Shown: positions 36,478 through 49,194, counted from the stretch's first letter. The stretch: DNA of 64,000 bases from Mallotus nudiflorus (GCA_947683625.1 CANTUR010000239.1:7607001-7671000); one strand, 5' to 3'. Notes: generated by a model from the letters alone, not told the origin. Made by a program: numbers and translations.

Positions 36478-39400
36478 GAGTAAATAGAGCATTACAAAGG
36501 TCCTTATCAGCATGGATACCATTAGAAAAGTCCTTTGGAAACTCATACTCTTACATAACAGTTTTTGGCATAGTCCTCTTTTAGTATTCCCCTACCTTTC
36601 TTGTATTACTCAGCATGGATACCGCTAGAGGTTCACGTTGAACTCTTGCTCATTTTTTAGCATTGGAGTAAATTATGCTTGCTCTTATTTTGATTCTCCT
36701 CTTAGTATTCTCTCACCTTTCCCATATTACTCAGCATGGATGCTGTCAAGGGATTTTGTACTTATATTCATTTCTAAGCATTGGAGTAGATTATATGCAT
36801 ATTTATTATTGAAAAGACTAAAAAGATACTCTAAAATTCAAGCAATTTATATTACAAGTCCATAGATTTTGTCTTTGCATTTTCTTGCCCTTATTTGGGT
36901 GCAAAGCAAGCATTAGATTGATTAGAGTTTATAAACTCTCAACAAAAAGCTATTAACTAATCATCTAAATTCTGTGAGGCTAATAAAAAAGAGCTATTAT
37001 GATCAAAGGTTATAAGATTTTTTTTTTTGCACACGATCTCATGAAGTGTATGAATTTCTCTTCAGTTTGTGGACTTTATTATTGAGATTGTACTTTATTA
37101 TAAAATCTAAGGAAATAGAATTCTGTTACTTCCCTTTATTATATTGATGAGTGTTTGGCATATGCTATCTTACCCGTTCTTATTGATGTATCAGTTCCTT
37201 TCCCCTTCTTCATTCTCTTTAATTTTTCCTACATAAAATATGGTCTATTTGAAAGTGAAGAGATTTTTCAAAATGTAATGTTATTCTTTTGTATTCTTCC
37301 CTTTTGATTATGGTAATGATGTCTCTAATCATAAAGGTTATGATACTCCACCATTGAAGTTATGGCTTTGGGTTGCATTTGTATTTCTGCCCTTTCATTA
37401 ATACTATGGTAAAGGGCTTCATTCCTCTTCTTAATATCTCCTGTAAAAAAGGTTCAGGGGTTAGAGATCTTATTTCATTATCAAATAATTTTTCAGAGTG
37501 CATTCTTCCATTTTATAGGGCCAAAAAATGTATTGTTGACATGTTGGACCTTCTCATCATAATATTCCATACCCTACGGTGGACTAATTACTATGGAGAG
37601 ATATTCCAGATGATGCTCTAGATAAGACTATAATTATTATGGAGAGATATTCCAGATGATGCTCTAGATGAGACTATAAAGATGGATATTGAATTTAAGG
37701 TGCTTGAGCATCTTATCTAGCCTCTTGAGGTCGTCACGATGATGCTTTTGCAAGTATCACTGTTGGTGATATTCCCTTACTGGATGGGCCTATAATTTAT
37801 TAGGTTCCTGAGGTCTAAAGTCCCATTGAGTATCAGGTTCACCTTAATAATATTACCCTTTTCCTTTAATGTGAACATTATGACTGCCTTTTTTCACTTT
37901 TACAACACTAATTGTGAATTTTAGTAGCAAATTATTTGCATAATCTTGTCTAGACTCAAAGAATTTATTATGCAAAGAAAGTATTTCATAACAAATGTAT
38001 GCTTGTGTATTCATGTTATGTATAGTATGCATGATCCTAATAGGTCTTCTATTTAGAATAGAGCTGAAAGAGTTCTAGAGGGAGGTGAATAGGACTATTG
38101 AACAAAAATAGGAAATTCAAGGAATTCTTTGCAAGAATTGAGTAAGAGTTGAGAAGGAAGAATAAAGAACACAAATATTTAAGGAGTTTGGATTTGACAA
38201 TAATCCTACGTCTCCACCTAACTTATCCCAAAGTTAGGATTTTTTAATCACCCACAATCTTATTCATAAGATTGAGAATACACAAGAGTTTTATGGCTCA
38301 CTCTTACAACCTTACAACTTGAGTTTTCAAGGCTCACTCAAAAACCAAATTACAAGTGTTTTCAAGGCTCACGCTAAAACCAATTTCCTAAGTGTTTTAA
38401 TGGCTAAACACTTAAACCAATTCCTTTAGAATAGAATCTCACTTCCCATTTTCTAAACCCAGAAAATAGAAGAATAAGAGTGTCTATTCTAATCACTCAC
38501 CAACTCTCAAAAGATTTATACAAAAATAATTGTTTAAAGAAATGTTTAAGATCTTAATTGAATGTTTAAGAAAATAATGAATGATAAACAAGTTTTCCTA
38601 ACCTTTCAATTGAATTCTAAGTTGTGTTTATATAGACAAACACTTAAAAATGTAGTTTTTTGATGTGTTAATCATGTCTCCAACATTTAGAATTGATTTT
38701 GAATCAATTCTTAAACTTTTGGCAGCTTAAAGGATGCTCACGGGCGGCTCACGAGTGAACAGTGCTCGTGAGGGGTGAAAAAATATTCGTTGCATTCAAA
38801 AATTCCTGTTGGAATGTTGTCAGTGGTTTGCTTATGAGTAGGTCATGAGAAATTAGCTCGTGAGGAGCGCTCATGAGAGGTGTTGCCATTTTTTTGCAAA
38901 AAACGTGCTCTAAAGGCTCCATTGAAGGATAACTTGTGACCACTTCAAAATATACTTATGAAAGGGACTGAAGAAAATCGATTTAGTCAAAATGTTCTTC
39001 ATAAAAGTTGTAGATAATTGTCTTATCTTTCAATAAAACTTTGAATCACCTCAATTGGGTATCTTTAGCTCAAGATATTTCTAAAATACCAAGAGTTATG
39101 AAAACTAAAATGCAAGCTGCATATGATGACTTCGTCTGAAGATTTGAATACCTAAATGACTTTTATTTTGATAAACAAGCACAATTTGAAAATCTTAAGA
39201 TGTCTACTTCAAAAGTGAAGAAGCTCATTTTCTCATTTAAGAGCTCTAAATATGTCAAAAGTCTTCTTCAATCTCAGAGGTTCAATCAGCCTGAAAAGTT
39301 ACTATTCATCCAAAAGTGTATATGCTTGGCATGTGTTTGGTATATAATTCCCTACACACTTAATTGAAATTATTAGAATAAAATTTTTTTGTCAAATTCC

Positions 39401-40688
39401 AAAATTAGGAGTTTGATCATGCAAATGGTTAACAAGAGCTATGTTGCTAATCTTGGAGTGTAAGAATGAGGTGCCTCATCAACAGTCTGTAAGTTTAAGC
39501 ATTGAATGCTTCATTGTTGGTACTTCTAATGTTAGAGCTTCTGATATAGTTTGTCAAACAGATGACCAGGTTGTGTTCTATTGATGAATTATTGGTTGTT
39601 GCTTATAGTTTACTTCTTTATGCCCCCAGAACTCTTATACTGGCTCTTATACTTCAGTGTCCTATCTTCACTCTTTAAATGTGAACTTGCTGTTCTGTAA
39701 TTTTCCCTCAGAGCTACATTTTGCCCCCCAGTTTCATTCTAAATTCATTCATGCTATTCTAGCAATCTTTTTCTTCATGTGTGCAAAAGACTCAATTCGT
39801 TCACTATTATTGTTAATCTTTTAACTTATTAACCCTATTAGTTGCAATCTCATGCATTGAAGATGCAGAGGATTGGGTGAACTGACTGAAAAGAGTTCTT
39901 GAAGCTAAAATTAACTGGACTTGCTCTATGAAGAACTCCTGAGCAAAATATGAGACTTAATGCTAACGCAATAATTGATGATAGTTATAAGGTATGGGTT
40001 ACAATGTGAGTCATTGAGCCACTTGAATTCCCTAGGTACAAGGGGACACTAGACTTGCAAGTAAAATTATAAAGGGTAATAAAAGAGAAAACATAACTAA
40101 AATAGAGATCTTATAGCTCTGATTATTTAGCTTTCATTATGTTTTGTCATTCCATTGAGATACATATGCAATAGATGACTATGCGATATTTGAATAAAAA
40201 TTTTAGATTAAATTTTAATCATTCAATAGGGCAAAAATGAGAACTTTGATTATATCACATGATACAAATCCTATTATTAGCCAATCCTGAATTTTTTCTC
40301 TCTAATTTTTACCTTACTGTTTTTTTCTTTTTTTCTCTCTCTCTTTGTTCTTTCTCTTTTTTATCATTCTTTTAATTTTTTTCCTCAAAATTCCTATCTT
40401 CTAAAGTTACATCATATGATATATGCATTTTCTTCATTTGTGCCCATGTTGAATAAATCTAATTGAATTGAATTTATGTGAAACATGTAGATGCGATCAA
40501 TATCATAATGCACAATACCATTAGGATGTACATTACTTAAGTAAGCATGATCAGAATTCATATTATCGATCACTAAAACAAAATAAGTTCTAAAAAAACT
40601 AAAATTTTGTTTAAAGAAGATAATAAGAAATTTTATTTTCTATTCTAAATGCTAGGAATGATTAGTCTTAAGGTGGTTGACATAACAG
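36478..40688 (-). other. Non-coding internal region of N6, interrupted by a solo LTR
   Basis: Reverse complement of the N3 internal region (about 14088-16800), including the three 121-bp repeats (36500-36760) and the post-gag hairpin (40190-40475). No pol domain is seen. Open frames at 36638-36865 and 37373-37621 lie in this region and have no conserved protein counterpart in N3. Confidence 0.65.
38065..39434 (-). mobile_element. Solo LTR S3 (1370 bp)
   Basis: The ends are TGAAAGAGTTCTAGAGGG and GGTTAACA, flanked by an exact 5-bp target-site duplication AGAGC (38060-38064 and 39435-39439). Reading on the minus strand gives TGTTAACC...CTCTAGAACTCTTTCA with TATA box TCTATATAAACAC near 38630. 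These are typical of Ty1/copia-like LTRs. The minus open frame 38749-38943 covers a short local repeat of GCTC(A/G)TGAG-type words and has no recognisable domain. Confidence 0.8.
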
Positions 40689-42544
40689 TTATTCTTGCAT
40701 CTTCTTGCCAACTATCTCCATGACTTCATTTTTTTGTACCTCAACTATGCATTTTTCTTTCTTATTTAGTAGCTTCTCATCATCAAACTCATCACCCCAT
40801 CTTGTAAGCACAATCAACTCAAAGAGTATGTCAAAAGAAGGTAGTTTAGTGTAAAATACCTTATAGTTGAACTTGCCTAAAGGCTAACCTAATAAATTCT
40901 TAACTCCTCTTTGTGGCTGCTTAGGAGTCTCAAATTTCTTACTCATCTTACTTAATGTTTCTTCATCAACTCTAAATTCATCACCCCAATCTCTAGGTGT
41001 AATTGATTTAATAGGAATATCATAGGAAAGTGGGTTAGAGTAAAACACTTTATAATTCAAATTTCTTGAAGGTTGACCCAATAGATCCTCAATGGAATCT
41101 TTAACTTCCTCAGCCTCCTTGGGGGCATTAGGAGATTTTCCATTGGTTTAAAGGTTAAGATCCATAAAGGAGTTTAGTACTTCTTCTTCATTAACTCCTG
41201 AATTGATCATCATAGTTGTTGGGGATGGCATGTTTCGGTAATTTAGAAAAGGGTTGTTTTTGGTGTTTGGGTTTGGATTTGATTTCTCAGGGTTTGTGAT
41301 TTTTTCAAAGTCTATGAGATTTTGAATTTCATGTTTAAGGTACATGCAAGAGTCGGTAGATTGGCCAGCAATTTGGTGAAATTTGTAGTAACTATTTGGG
41401 TTAAAGCTAGGGAGATCTGGTTTCGTGGTTTAGAGAAGGTTAAGGGTCTAAGAAGGCCTTTTTGGATCAAATGGTCTAGGACCTTAGATAAGGGGTTAGT
41501 TAAAATTATAGAATCTCCTTGGTTATTGAACAATATGCACTTCCATAATCCGGCTAATGCTTTCTTGTTGTGTGCCCAAAGTTGGGTAGTTTCTTACTCT
41601 GATGCTTTTAATAACCTTCTTTTTCTGACTTTCAATCTCCTCAGTTTGCAACCCATTTTCATAAAGGTCTAAAAATGTATTAAGGTTCATCATTTGTAAC
41701 CTCTCAACTAAATTAGGTGACATATTTTGAACAATCATCCTAACATGATCCTTTTCAGCTAGCTTGTTTTTCATTAATCCTGCCTTATTCATGAATTTAG
41801 TCAGAAAATTTGAAAAAGATTCATTAGGCTTCTGGTTAGTCAATTATAAATCCCTGATAGACACTTCAAGCCTAGTATTGTGGTCATATTGTTTTAGAAA
41901 ATCAGTACACAGTTCTCTCTAGTTAGCTCGGATAGACTTCTTTAACCCATAATACCAATTAACAACCATACCATCTAAGGATAGTGCAAATAACTTAGTT
42001 ACTACAGACAAAGGAGCCTTAGTGGTGCTCATAGTAATTGTATATTAACTAAGGTGGATCCTTGAGTCTCTAGTACCATCAAAATTCTACAACTGTGGCA
42101 TCTTGAAGTTATCAGGCAGCTTATCTTCCTCAAATTGTATCATATCATCAAAGTCAAATGAATATTTGATGCCCTATCCTCTTATCAATTCATCCATTTT
42201 GGACATCTACTTGATTTAGTGCTATCATCTACTTGGATTCTAGCTCTTGAACTTGCTCAAGTGATTCCTTTTTTTCTTTTTTAACCATGTAGTTCTTAAC
42301 ATCCTCCAATTTTATTTCCACAATAGGTACATTCTTATCAATGTTTAAAGGTTGCCCCCCAGCATTTTCATTGTTAACAGGTGGTGCACCCACAACAGGT
42401 GGATTGGATATAATTAGAGGTGCATCAATAGATAGTGGCATTAATCTAACTAGAGCTTGTCTTAGTCATTTTGCATCTTATGTCATCCATCAATGCTCTT
42501 TTGATGTCCTCTAAGGTCTAGTTTCCTCCCTCTTGTTGTTCCAT
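40689..42544 (-). pseudogene. gag-like gene of family N (N6), with duplicated C-terminal module
   Basis: The minus-strand translation covers nearly the whole Gag. It has MEQQEGGN and LEDIKRALMDD at the start, then 42441-42229 with the proline-rich linker and KLEDVKNYMVKKEKKESLE. The core piece 41843-41523 reads KPNESFSNFLTKFMNKAGLM and KDHVRMIVQNMSPNLVERLQ. Then come LSKVLDHLIQKGLLRPL, the knuckle region with LKHEIQNLIDFEKITNPEK, and NTKNNPFLNYRNMPSPTT. Two C-terminal modules follow: NYKVFYSNPLSYDIPIKSI (41081-40884) and KFNYKVFYTKLPSFDILFE further down. The gene ends near 40689. It is the closest to intact of the minus copies but is split over several frames. Confidence 0.8.
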
Positions 42545-43447
42545 TTCTTTTACTTATTTAGCCAGAAATTATGTAGCTTCTAGGTAGAGTGGATTGATAG
42601 GACTCCTTTTCAGTCTGCTAAGGATTTCTTTTGTAATTATCTGCAGACTTGAATCCATTCTTGCTAGTCTGTCACCTTTCTATCTCCAAACACAGGAAAA
42701 CTTAGATGAATCCATAATGGCTGAAAAATAAAGTGTTAGTATGATGCATGAAATGCATCTATGCATGTATGTGTGATGCACGTGTTATGCCACAAGTAAC
42801 AAGTAATAATCAAGTGTACAATATCCTTCCAACCTTATTCCTCCTACAGACATATTCAATGGCGAGTCTCTTTTCCTAGAATTTTTTATCTTGGCTTTAA
42901 TATCAACAGGGGATATCAAGAATCGATGTGCATGTCATGTCTCTCAAGCAGTAAAAGCAAAGAAAAAGCATTTTTAAGTATAAAAGTATAACCTAATCTT
43001 TATTAGTCCTGATGGGCTTCTAAAGTATAGGCTTAGTCCTTTATAGATAAAAATACCTCATGGCAACAAACACACATAATTTGGGTAATCCTAAAGGAAG
43101 TTACTAAGCCACTACATGAACTAAGTCCGGTGAAACAGGTCAAGGTTCCCTTAGTAAGATGCCCTCCTTCAGGACTTGAGTTATAAGCCAAGGTCTGAGG
43201 GGCCCAGCATCCTTTGCAAACTCGAGAGAAGACTACGTCCTTTAAGACTTAAGTCACAAACTCTAGTCAAATGAGCATGGGTAATCTTTCATGAATCGAG
43301 TTAAGGCTAAGAGTGATGGTTAGCCAATCTACGATCCTAGGAAGCTAGTGGAATCGAAGGATCATAAACCAACACCATCGGCACATGCAAAAATGAATGC
43401 AAGAATAAAATAATTCTAAAGAACACAAGTATAATCATTATCATTTA
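42545..43447 (-). other. 5' leader of N6
   Basis: Non-coding leader homologous to the other copies, with the palindromic ATGCAT/GATGCAC cluster at 42740-42800 and the GGATATCAAGA block near 42911. No gene is seen. Confidence 0.65.
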
Positions 43448-43465
43448 TCCCCAGTGGAGTCACTA
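43448..43465 (-). promoter_or_regulatory. Primer-binding site of N6
   Basis: Minus strand TAGTGACTCCACTGGGGA, one base from the LTR end. Two mismatches to the N2 PBS. Confidence 0.75.
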
Positions 43466-43466
43466 C

Positions 43467-45773
43467 TGTAGACGACGGAGTTTAGCACACGTCCAATATT
43501 TAATAACCGTGACACTATTTGAGCTTAGGGCTCTAGAGAACACACTACTATATCACAAAGACATAACATGGAGATGAGGAGTCACCACCTAAGGTAATAA
43601 TTGGGACAAATCAAAAGCTGTGGTACTTGATTCTCTAAAAGAAAGCTAGTCCTATAACTAGAAGATTTTGGATACATAATACTAAGTTCTTTTAGTCTCG
43701 TGTTCATTTAGAATTACTTTATGAATTACTATCTTATCCTTTATTTACATGCGATTTTATATAAACCCTTATTTAAACAATTAACCCTAGGCAAACTAGT
43801 CATAAAAAAACATGTAAACAATGCATTCATTTAAGTTCATAATCCCTAAGTTAGTCTAATCTACATTGATTTTAATTAAATGGGCTAAATCTACATGTTT
43901 TAATTTACAAGTGATCCTGATGACTAATATACCTAATTCCTATTCAATTTTAATTAATGATCCTAGGTCTACTTATTTTAATTCTAAAATGGGCCTAAAT
44001 CTACAAATTATGAAGTATTTAAATTAGTGAGTCTAATTCTACATGTTTTAATTCTAAGATGATCTTAAATCTACAAGTTATGAAAAAGGCTTTAAATTAA
44101 TGGACTACGTCTAATTAATTTCAATTAACCTATGTGGGCCTATGTCTGAATTAGCTTGGTGAGCCTAAATTACTTCTAACTTAAATCTAGTTAATTATGG
44201 GCCTAAAGTTGCATTTTAATTAAAATCTGGACCTAATTAATTAATAACCTATTAAAAAGAACTAATTAAACCTAAACCTAATTAAATTGCAAATAACCTA
44301 ATATTCTAAACAAAAGAAAACAGATTCAATGAAAAAACCAAATTAAGTAAAGTAGCCCTAATAATTAACTAACTAATTATTTACAGATACCAAATCGTGA
44401 ACAAGTAGATAAATAATAGAAAAATTAATAAATAACCCCTAATTATATCCACTTAAATCTAATTCAATTTTAATTAAAAATCCTAATTATCTTTATAACC
44501 ATTAATTTTAATTAATTACCCAATTAAAACCCTAATTTTACTAACCAATTAATTAAAATAAAACATACAACCATATACACAGGATTCCACTATTCCCACT
44601 ATTAGGACAATTACATTGATCTATTGAAAATAAAATAAAAATTAATACAACCTAAAAAACCTAAATGAATATGAACACAAAATAAAATAACCAATGAAAT
44701 AATAACAAATAAATAAACAAAAAAAAACCCTAGAAACTATATTTAAATACAAAATTCAATCCATGGCTTTCCACATATCTTCATATGTTTTTTTTTTCTA
44801 CAGTGAATTCGTCATGTAACTCCTTCTATAATCACAAACACAAACACAAAAAATAAAATAAAAAATGATTAGTAATTAAAAAAATACAAATTAAACAAAA
44901 TTAAAATTAATGAAACAAAAATAATCAAACAAAATAAACAAAAGAGGGTAGAAGAATATATGATTGGATGGATGCAGTATTGATTTACTCCTCATAGTGA
45001 TATAAATCACCGTTGTTTTTTATAATAAATCTCCAATGCTTGATTTTCTCTCCCCAAAAGGTCTACTGCTTCTTCTTAAAAGAACAATACGTTAAAAAGA
45101 AATTTTTTGTTTTTTTTTATGTGTCTCTTCTCTCCTTTGTAAACACTCCTTTTTTAGAGTTTAAAGTTGCATCCCATTCAAAAAAGAAAAGAATAAGCCC
45201 CCCCTCACAAGAGAGTTGAGTTGAGTTTATATAGAAAACCCTAGCTAAAGGTCACATATCTTACTGTGACTTCTCTCATTCACAAAGATAAAATTTTGGT
45301 TTAATAAGGACTTTTAATTTCCTAAAAAATTCAAATAAATCCTAGAAAAAGGAATGTATCACATCATTATCCAATTAAAAATCAGTATACAATTTTTTTT
45401 ATTCACTGAAAAATTAAAAAAAAAAACACAAACAAAACATGATCGAGACAACATAATTCTGATCAAGATTACATAATTCCAATTGGAATTACATAATTTT
45501 AATTAGTTTTATGTAATTCCCATCGAAATTATGTAATTTCAATTGGAATTACATAATTCTGATTTTTTACTTTTAATTACAAAAAGACCCTTAAAAGAAT
45601 TTAAACTTTTCAATTAGGTCCTTAAAGAAATGATTACAATTAAGTCCTTAAAAAGCTGCAATTAAGCCCTGAAATTCAAAAATCAATATCCACATATCTA
45701 TTTATAACAAATTTTTATCATTGGAGTCTTCCATCACATCCACACTCAACTATCCTAAAATTTAGTGCTTACA
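43467..45773 (-). mobile_element. Family N 5' LTR of N6, 2307 bp
   Basis: The minus strand starts TGTAAGCACTAAATTTTAGG (45773) and ends CGTCGTCTACA (43467). It carries a U3 palindromic array at about 45455-45565, TATA box TCTATATAAACTC near 45225-45237, and a diverged U5 decamer near 43580. N6 is the only family N copy here with both LTRs at least partly present, a leader and gag. The open frame 45013-45219 is a shadow in a pyrimidine-rich stretch. Confidence 0.85.
45455..45565 (-). repeat. U3 palindromic array of the N6 5' LTR
   Basis: Five units of the ACATAATTCCAATTGGAATT type in tandem, near-perfect palindromes (AATTCCAATTGGAATT is an exact one). The array is at about 210-320 bp from the LTR start. 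Confidence 0.75.
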
Positions 45774-46045
45774 TATGGTTTAAATGAAATTGCATGTAAA
45801 TATGGAATAATTTAGTAATTAATAAAGTAATTCTAAACGAACACAAACTAAAAAAAAGTTAGTATTCCGTATCCAGAATCTCTTGATTGTGGTGCTAGTT
45901 TTCCTTTAGAGAATCGAGTGCCACCACTTTCGATTTATCCTAGTTATTACCCTTAATGGCGGCTCCTCATCTCCATGCTATGTCTTTGTCAAACAGTGTC
46001 ATAATTGCTAAAATCTTGGATGCGTCCTAAACCCCATCGTATACA
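45774..46045 (+). mobile_element. Family N 3' LTR of N5, second part
   Basis: It continues the LTR interrupted at 34372: ATGGTTTAAATGAAATTGC follows the expected 'TAGGG' position, then the U5 end, finishing CCCCATCGTATACA at 46045. The flanks of N6 (CAGAG at 34368-34372, TATGG at 45774-45778) both resemble the expected TAGGG, consistent with an old, diverged target-site duplication. This is the right end of the family N complex. Confidence 0.75.
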
Positions 46046-47560
46046 TTATCCGTAACAAAAATTATAATTTAATTGAAATTATATTTTTCTATTCTAATTA
46101 GATTAACTTCTATTTTATCTCTAATAAAATTAATTTAATTAAAATATCATATAATTTTTTAAATAAAAGTTTTATAAAAATTGTAATGAATTATAACTTG
46201 TTAAGTCAATATCAAATTGTTATATAAATAGATAATATTGTTATTATTTTTTAAAACTTTTATTTAATAATAATAATAATAATAACATGTTTAATTAATT
46301 ATTTACTATATGTCACAAGTTAAATAAATTTTTTGTTCACGTGTTAAACACTTGGTTATTTACTAATATATATAAATGTACGAAGGGGGAACATGAAAAA
46401 TTATGAAAAAATCTTCTCTTATTATTATATAAAAATTGGATAATTTAGTCATTTACTAATAAAAGTAAAATTAAATTAATTTAAATATAATTTAAATTTG
46501 ATTGAAATTATATTTTCTATTTTAATTAGGTTAACTTCTATTTTATTTCTAATTATAAAAATTAAATTAACTAAAATATAATTCTAAATTAATTGAAAGT
46601 ATGTTTCCTATTTTAATTTGGTTAACTTCTATCTCATCTCTAACAAAAATTCTAATTTAATTGAAAGTATGTTTCCTATTTTAATTATGTTAATTTATAT
46701 TTTATCTCTAAATAATTGAATTAACTAAAATTTTAGTGATAATTTTGAAAAAAATTATTTTTTTTTTTCATTTTAATTAGGTCTACTTATACTTTCTCAA
46801 CCATAAATCAAATTAGATAACATAATTTTATAAGCTTTATTATATTAATATGTCAAATTATTGAAAATTCTAATTTTTTTATTAAAAATAAAATATTTAC
46901 CATATTTATTTGGTAGTATTTTGCAACTAAAACACTATTATACATATCTCAATACTACACAAATTTTTAAAATATTTATATACTACATATTTTTCTACCT
47001 TAAATAACTCAAATATTTTTTTCAATCCATTAAAAATTTTATTTTAAAAAAAAATTAAAAGTATAATAATATAATAATTATTTAATATTATTTTCAACTA
47101 AAACACTATTATATATACTATAATACTAATATAATAATTTTAAAAACTAATCTTATTATAACTAAAAAATTTATGGTAACAAAAATAAAATTTATAACTA
47201 ATATTCTATATCTGTATTCACTCCTAAAACTTTATGTGTAACATCATCAAACCTCGCAGTAAACTTCTACACTAATTATTATAATATTTATTATACTATT
47301 AATAGAAATTTATTATACTATTTATTTGTGCTAAAAAAATTATTATATTATTTTTTAATCTATATAAATTCTCTATGTAAATTTTATTAATTATATATAT
47401 CGTATAATTTAAATTTTTCACTGATAAATATATTATAATATAAATAATAATTTATTAATAAGTAATTTGCGCAACACACAGATATAAAACTAGTTTTAAT
47501 TTGGTCTACTTATACTTTCTCAACCATAAATCAAATTAGATAACATAATTTTATAAGTCT
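46046..47560. other. Very AT-rich spacer with internal repeats, no gene
   Basis: No coding frame. It holds four to five imperfect copies of a roughly 70-110-bp unit around TTTTAATTAGGTTAACTTCT (46060-46780). A direct repeat of about 54 bp occurs twice (46780-46835 and 47501-47555, starting GGTCTACTTATACTTTCTC). The sequence TATAAAACTAGT at 47483-47494, preceded by TTTGCGCAACACACA, resembles a Helitron 3' end (hairpin, then CTAGT, followed by T), but no 5' end was identified. Confidence 0.4.
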
Positions 47561-47561
47561 T

Positions 47562-47603
<42 letters not shown>

Positions 47604-47605
47604 TT

Positions 47606-47646
<41 letters not shown>
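47561..47646. repeat. Compound microsatellite (TAA)n(TTA)n(TCA)n
   Basis: Three adjoining trinucleotide runs: ATA/TAA to about 47578, ATT/TTA to about 47606, then ATC/TCA to 47646. The family T LTR starts directly after it, so the LTR end has been lost at the microsatellite. Confidence 0.9.
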
Positions 47647-48451
47647 ATGGGCGGCGAGGTTTAGACCACGCACCCAAGTGTACGAAGACCACGGCACAGT
47701 GTGGGCTCAAGGCCCACCAGAATTACTAAATGAGGTTTTTCTTAGGGCCTAAAAAAGAGATGGAGTCGCCACCCAGATGAAAACCGGGACACTTTATAGC
47801 AACTGGATTACACAGAGGTTCCCAGAAGCTATCATCAGAGATTCAGGTTCGAAAACTGGGTATGGGCTTTGAATGCTTTGTATTTGTATGCTTTACGGTT
47901 GGCCTCCGTTTATGTTTTGCATTTTATTACCCATGATTCTTAAATTATTTCCTTATTATTGTGGTTTGCAAATGCTTCCAATTTTACAATTTAATCTAAG
48001 TTTGCACATTCATCCTTTTGCATGTTTATTGCCTTGGCATTCAAATAAAATATTAAGAATAAATTTACAAACATTCATTCCAAATAGATGGGGAAGGGAT
48101 TAGGAATTACAATATGTACTATATTTATTACAGTAATTAACCCAAATGAAACCTCTCAATAACTAATTAATTCACTAATTACATAGTGATTAAAAATCAC
48201 CAAAACATACAACAAATAAAGGTTAGTTTCACATTTAAATGAATAGCTTTATTTACAAAATAATTCAAATTATATTAGTATAAACATAGGCATGCATATT
48301 CATATAAACATGGATTAATGATTCAACTAATCCTAAAAGTATAGCATTTGCATGCAATATCAAAAACATTAAGCAGCATATACATATTATATACCAAAAA
48401 TATACTAAAAAGATACTAAAACGAAGCAGAATCATGCAAGATTTTAGCCGA

Positions 48452-48520
48452 GAGGCACTTACCTCTACAAAGAGGCGATCACCATTAGGTTAAGGGGCGA
48501 TGCCTCTTCATCTTCAACAG
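48452..48520 (-). repeat. Palindromic GAGGCGATC-type motifs in the family T LTR body
   Basis: GAGAGGCACTTACCTCTAC, AAGAGGCGATCACC and GGGGCGATGCCTCTTC follow one another, short inverted words on GAGGC/GCCTC. A matching diverged set is at 63355-63420 in the other LTR. Confidence 0.6.
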
Positions 48521-49194
48521 GCACAATAGCACAAAAAAATTACAAGTTTCTTAAATCCTAAACAACTCAAATATTCATACAAATCAACGTAAACCAGTAG
48601 CTAAGAACTTAATAATTCATATATTCAGGCTCTAGATGCAATCCTAAGAAAGCAATAAATGCAAAAAAAAGTACAAAATAAAGAAATGAAGTTTCAAACA
48701 AAATAAAGAACTTAAAACTTGAAAATAAGGATTCTCACTAATTTGGACCTGTTTAATGCTCCTAACTAAAGCCCTCAGAGCTTGTTTGATTTATTTTCGA
48801 TGTGTTGAATGTAAGAACCTCCTTCTTTCTTTTCAAAAAATGGATTACTAGGTTTAATTCTCCTTTCTTCCTTCTTCTTCCTTCTCTTTTTCTCTTCCTT
48901 TCTCTTAATAACATTTTTTTGTTTCTCCCTTTTTTTTCCAATGGCCAAAAAACTCTCGTTCTTCTAAGCCATATACTCCTATTAAGCCTCTTCCCTCTCT
49001 CTCTCCAATTTCCCTAAAAAATGAAGGTTACTTTCCACCTTGCATTTTCATCATTGCCTCTCTTCTCTTCTTTTCTTATCATTTCATGACCCAAAAGTCT
49101 TATTTTTTCATTTAAAACTGCAGACTAAAGGTAAAAAGGTCAATTTTTATATTAAATGCAATAATAAATAACATTTATTACTGTAAAAGACATG

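Noticed and set aside
2245..46050. TTATC at 2245-2249 and again at 46046-46050 as a target-site duplication for the whole family N complex
   Set aside because: The left side is a truncated internal repeat, not an LTR end, so a target-site duplication is not expected there; a 5-bp match in AT-rich DNA is likely by chance.
47873..48103. Small open frame recurring at 62781-62969
   Set aside because: The similarity reflects the two LTRs of family T; frame and length differ and both lie in non-coding LTR sequence.
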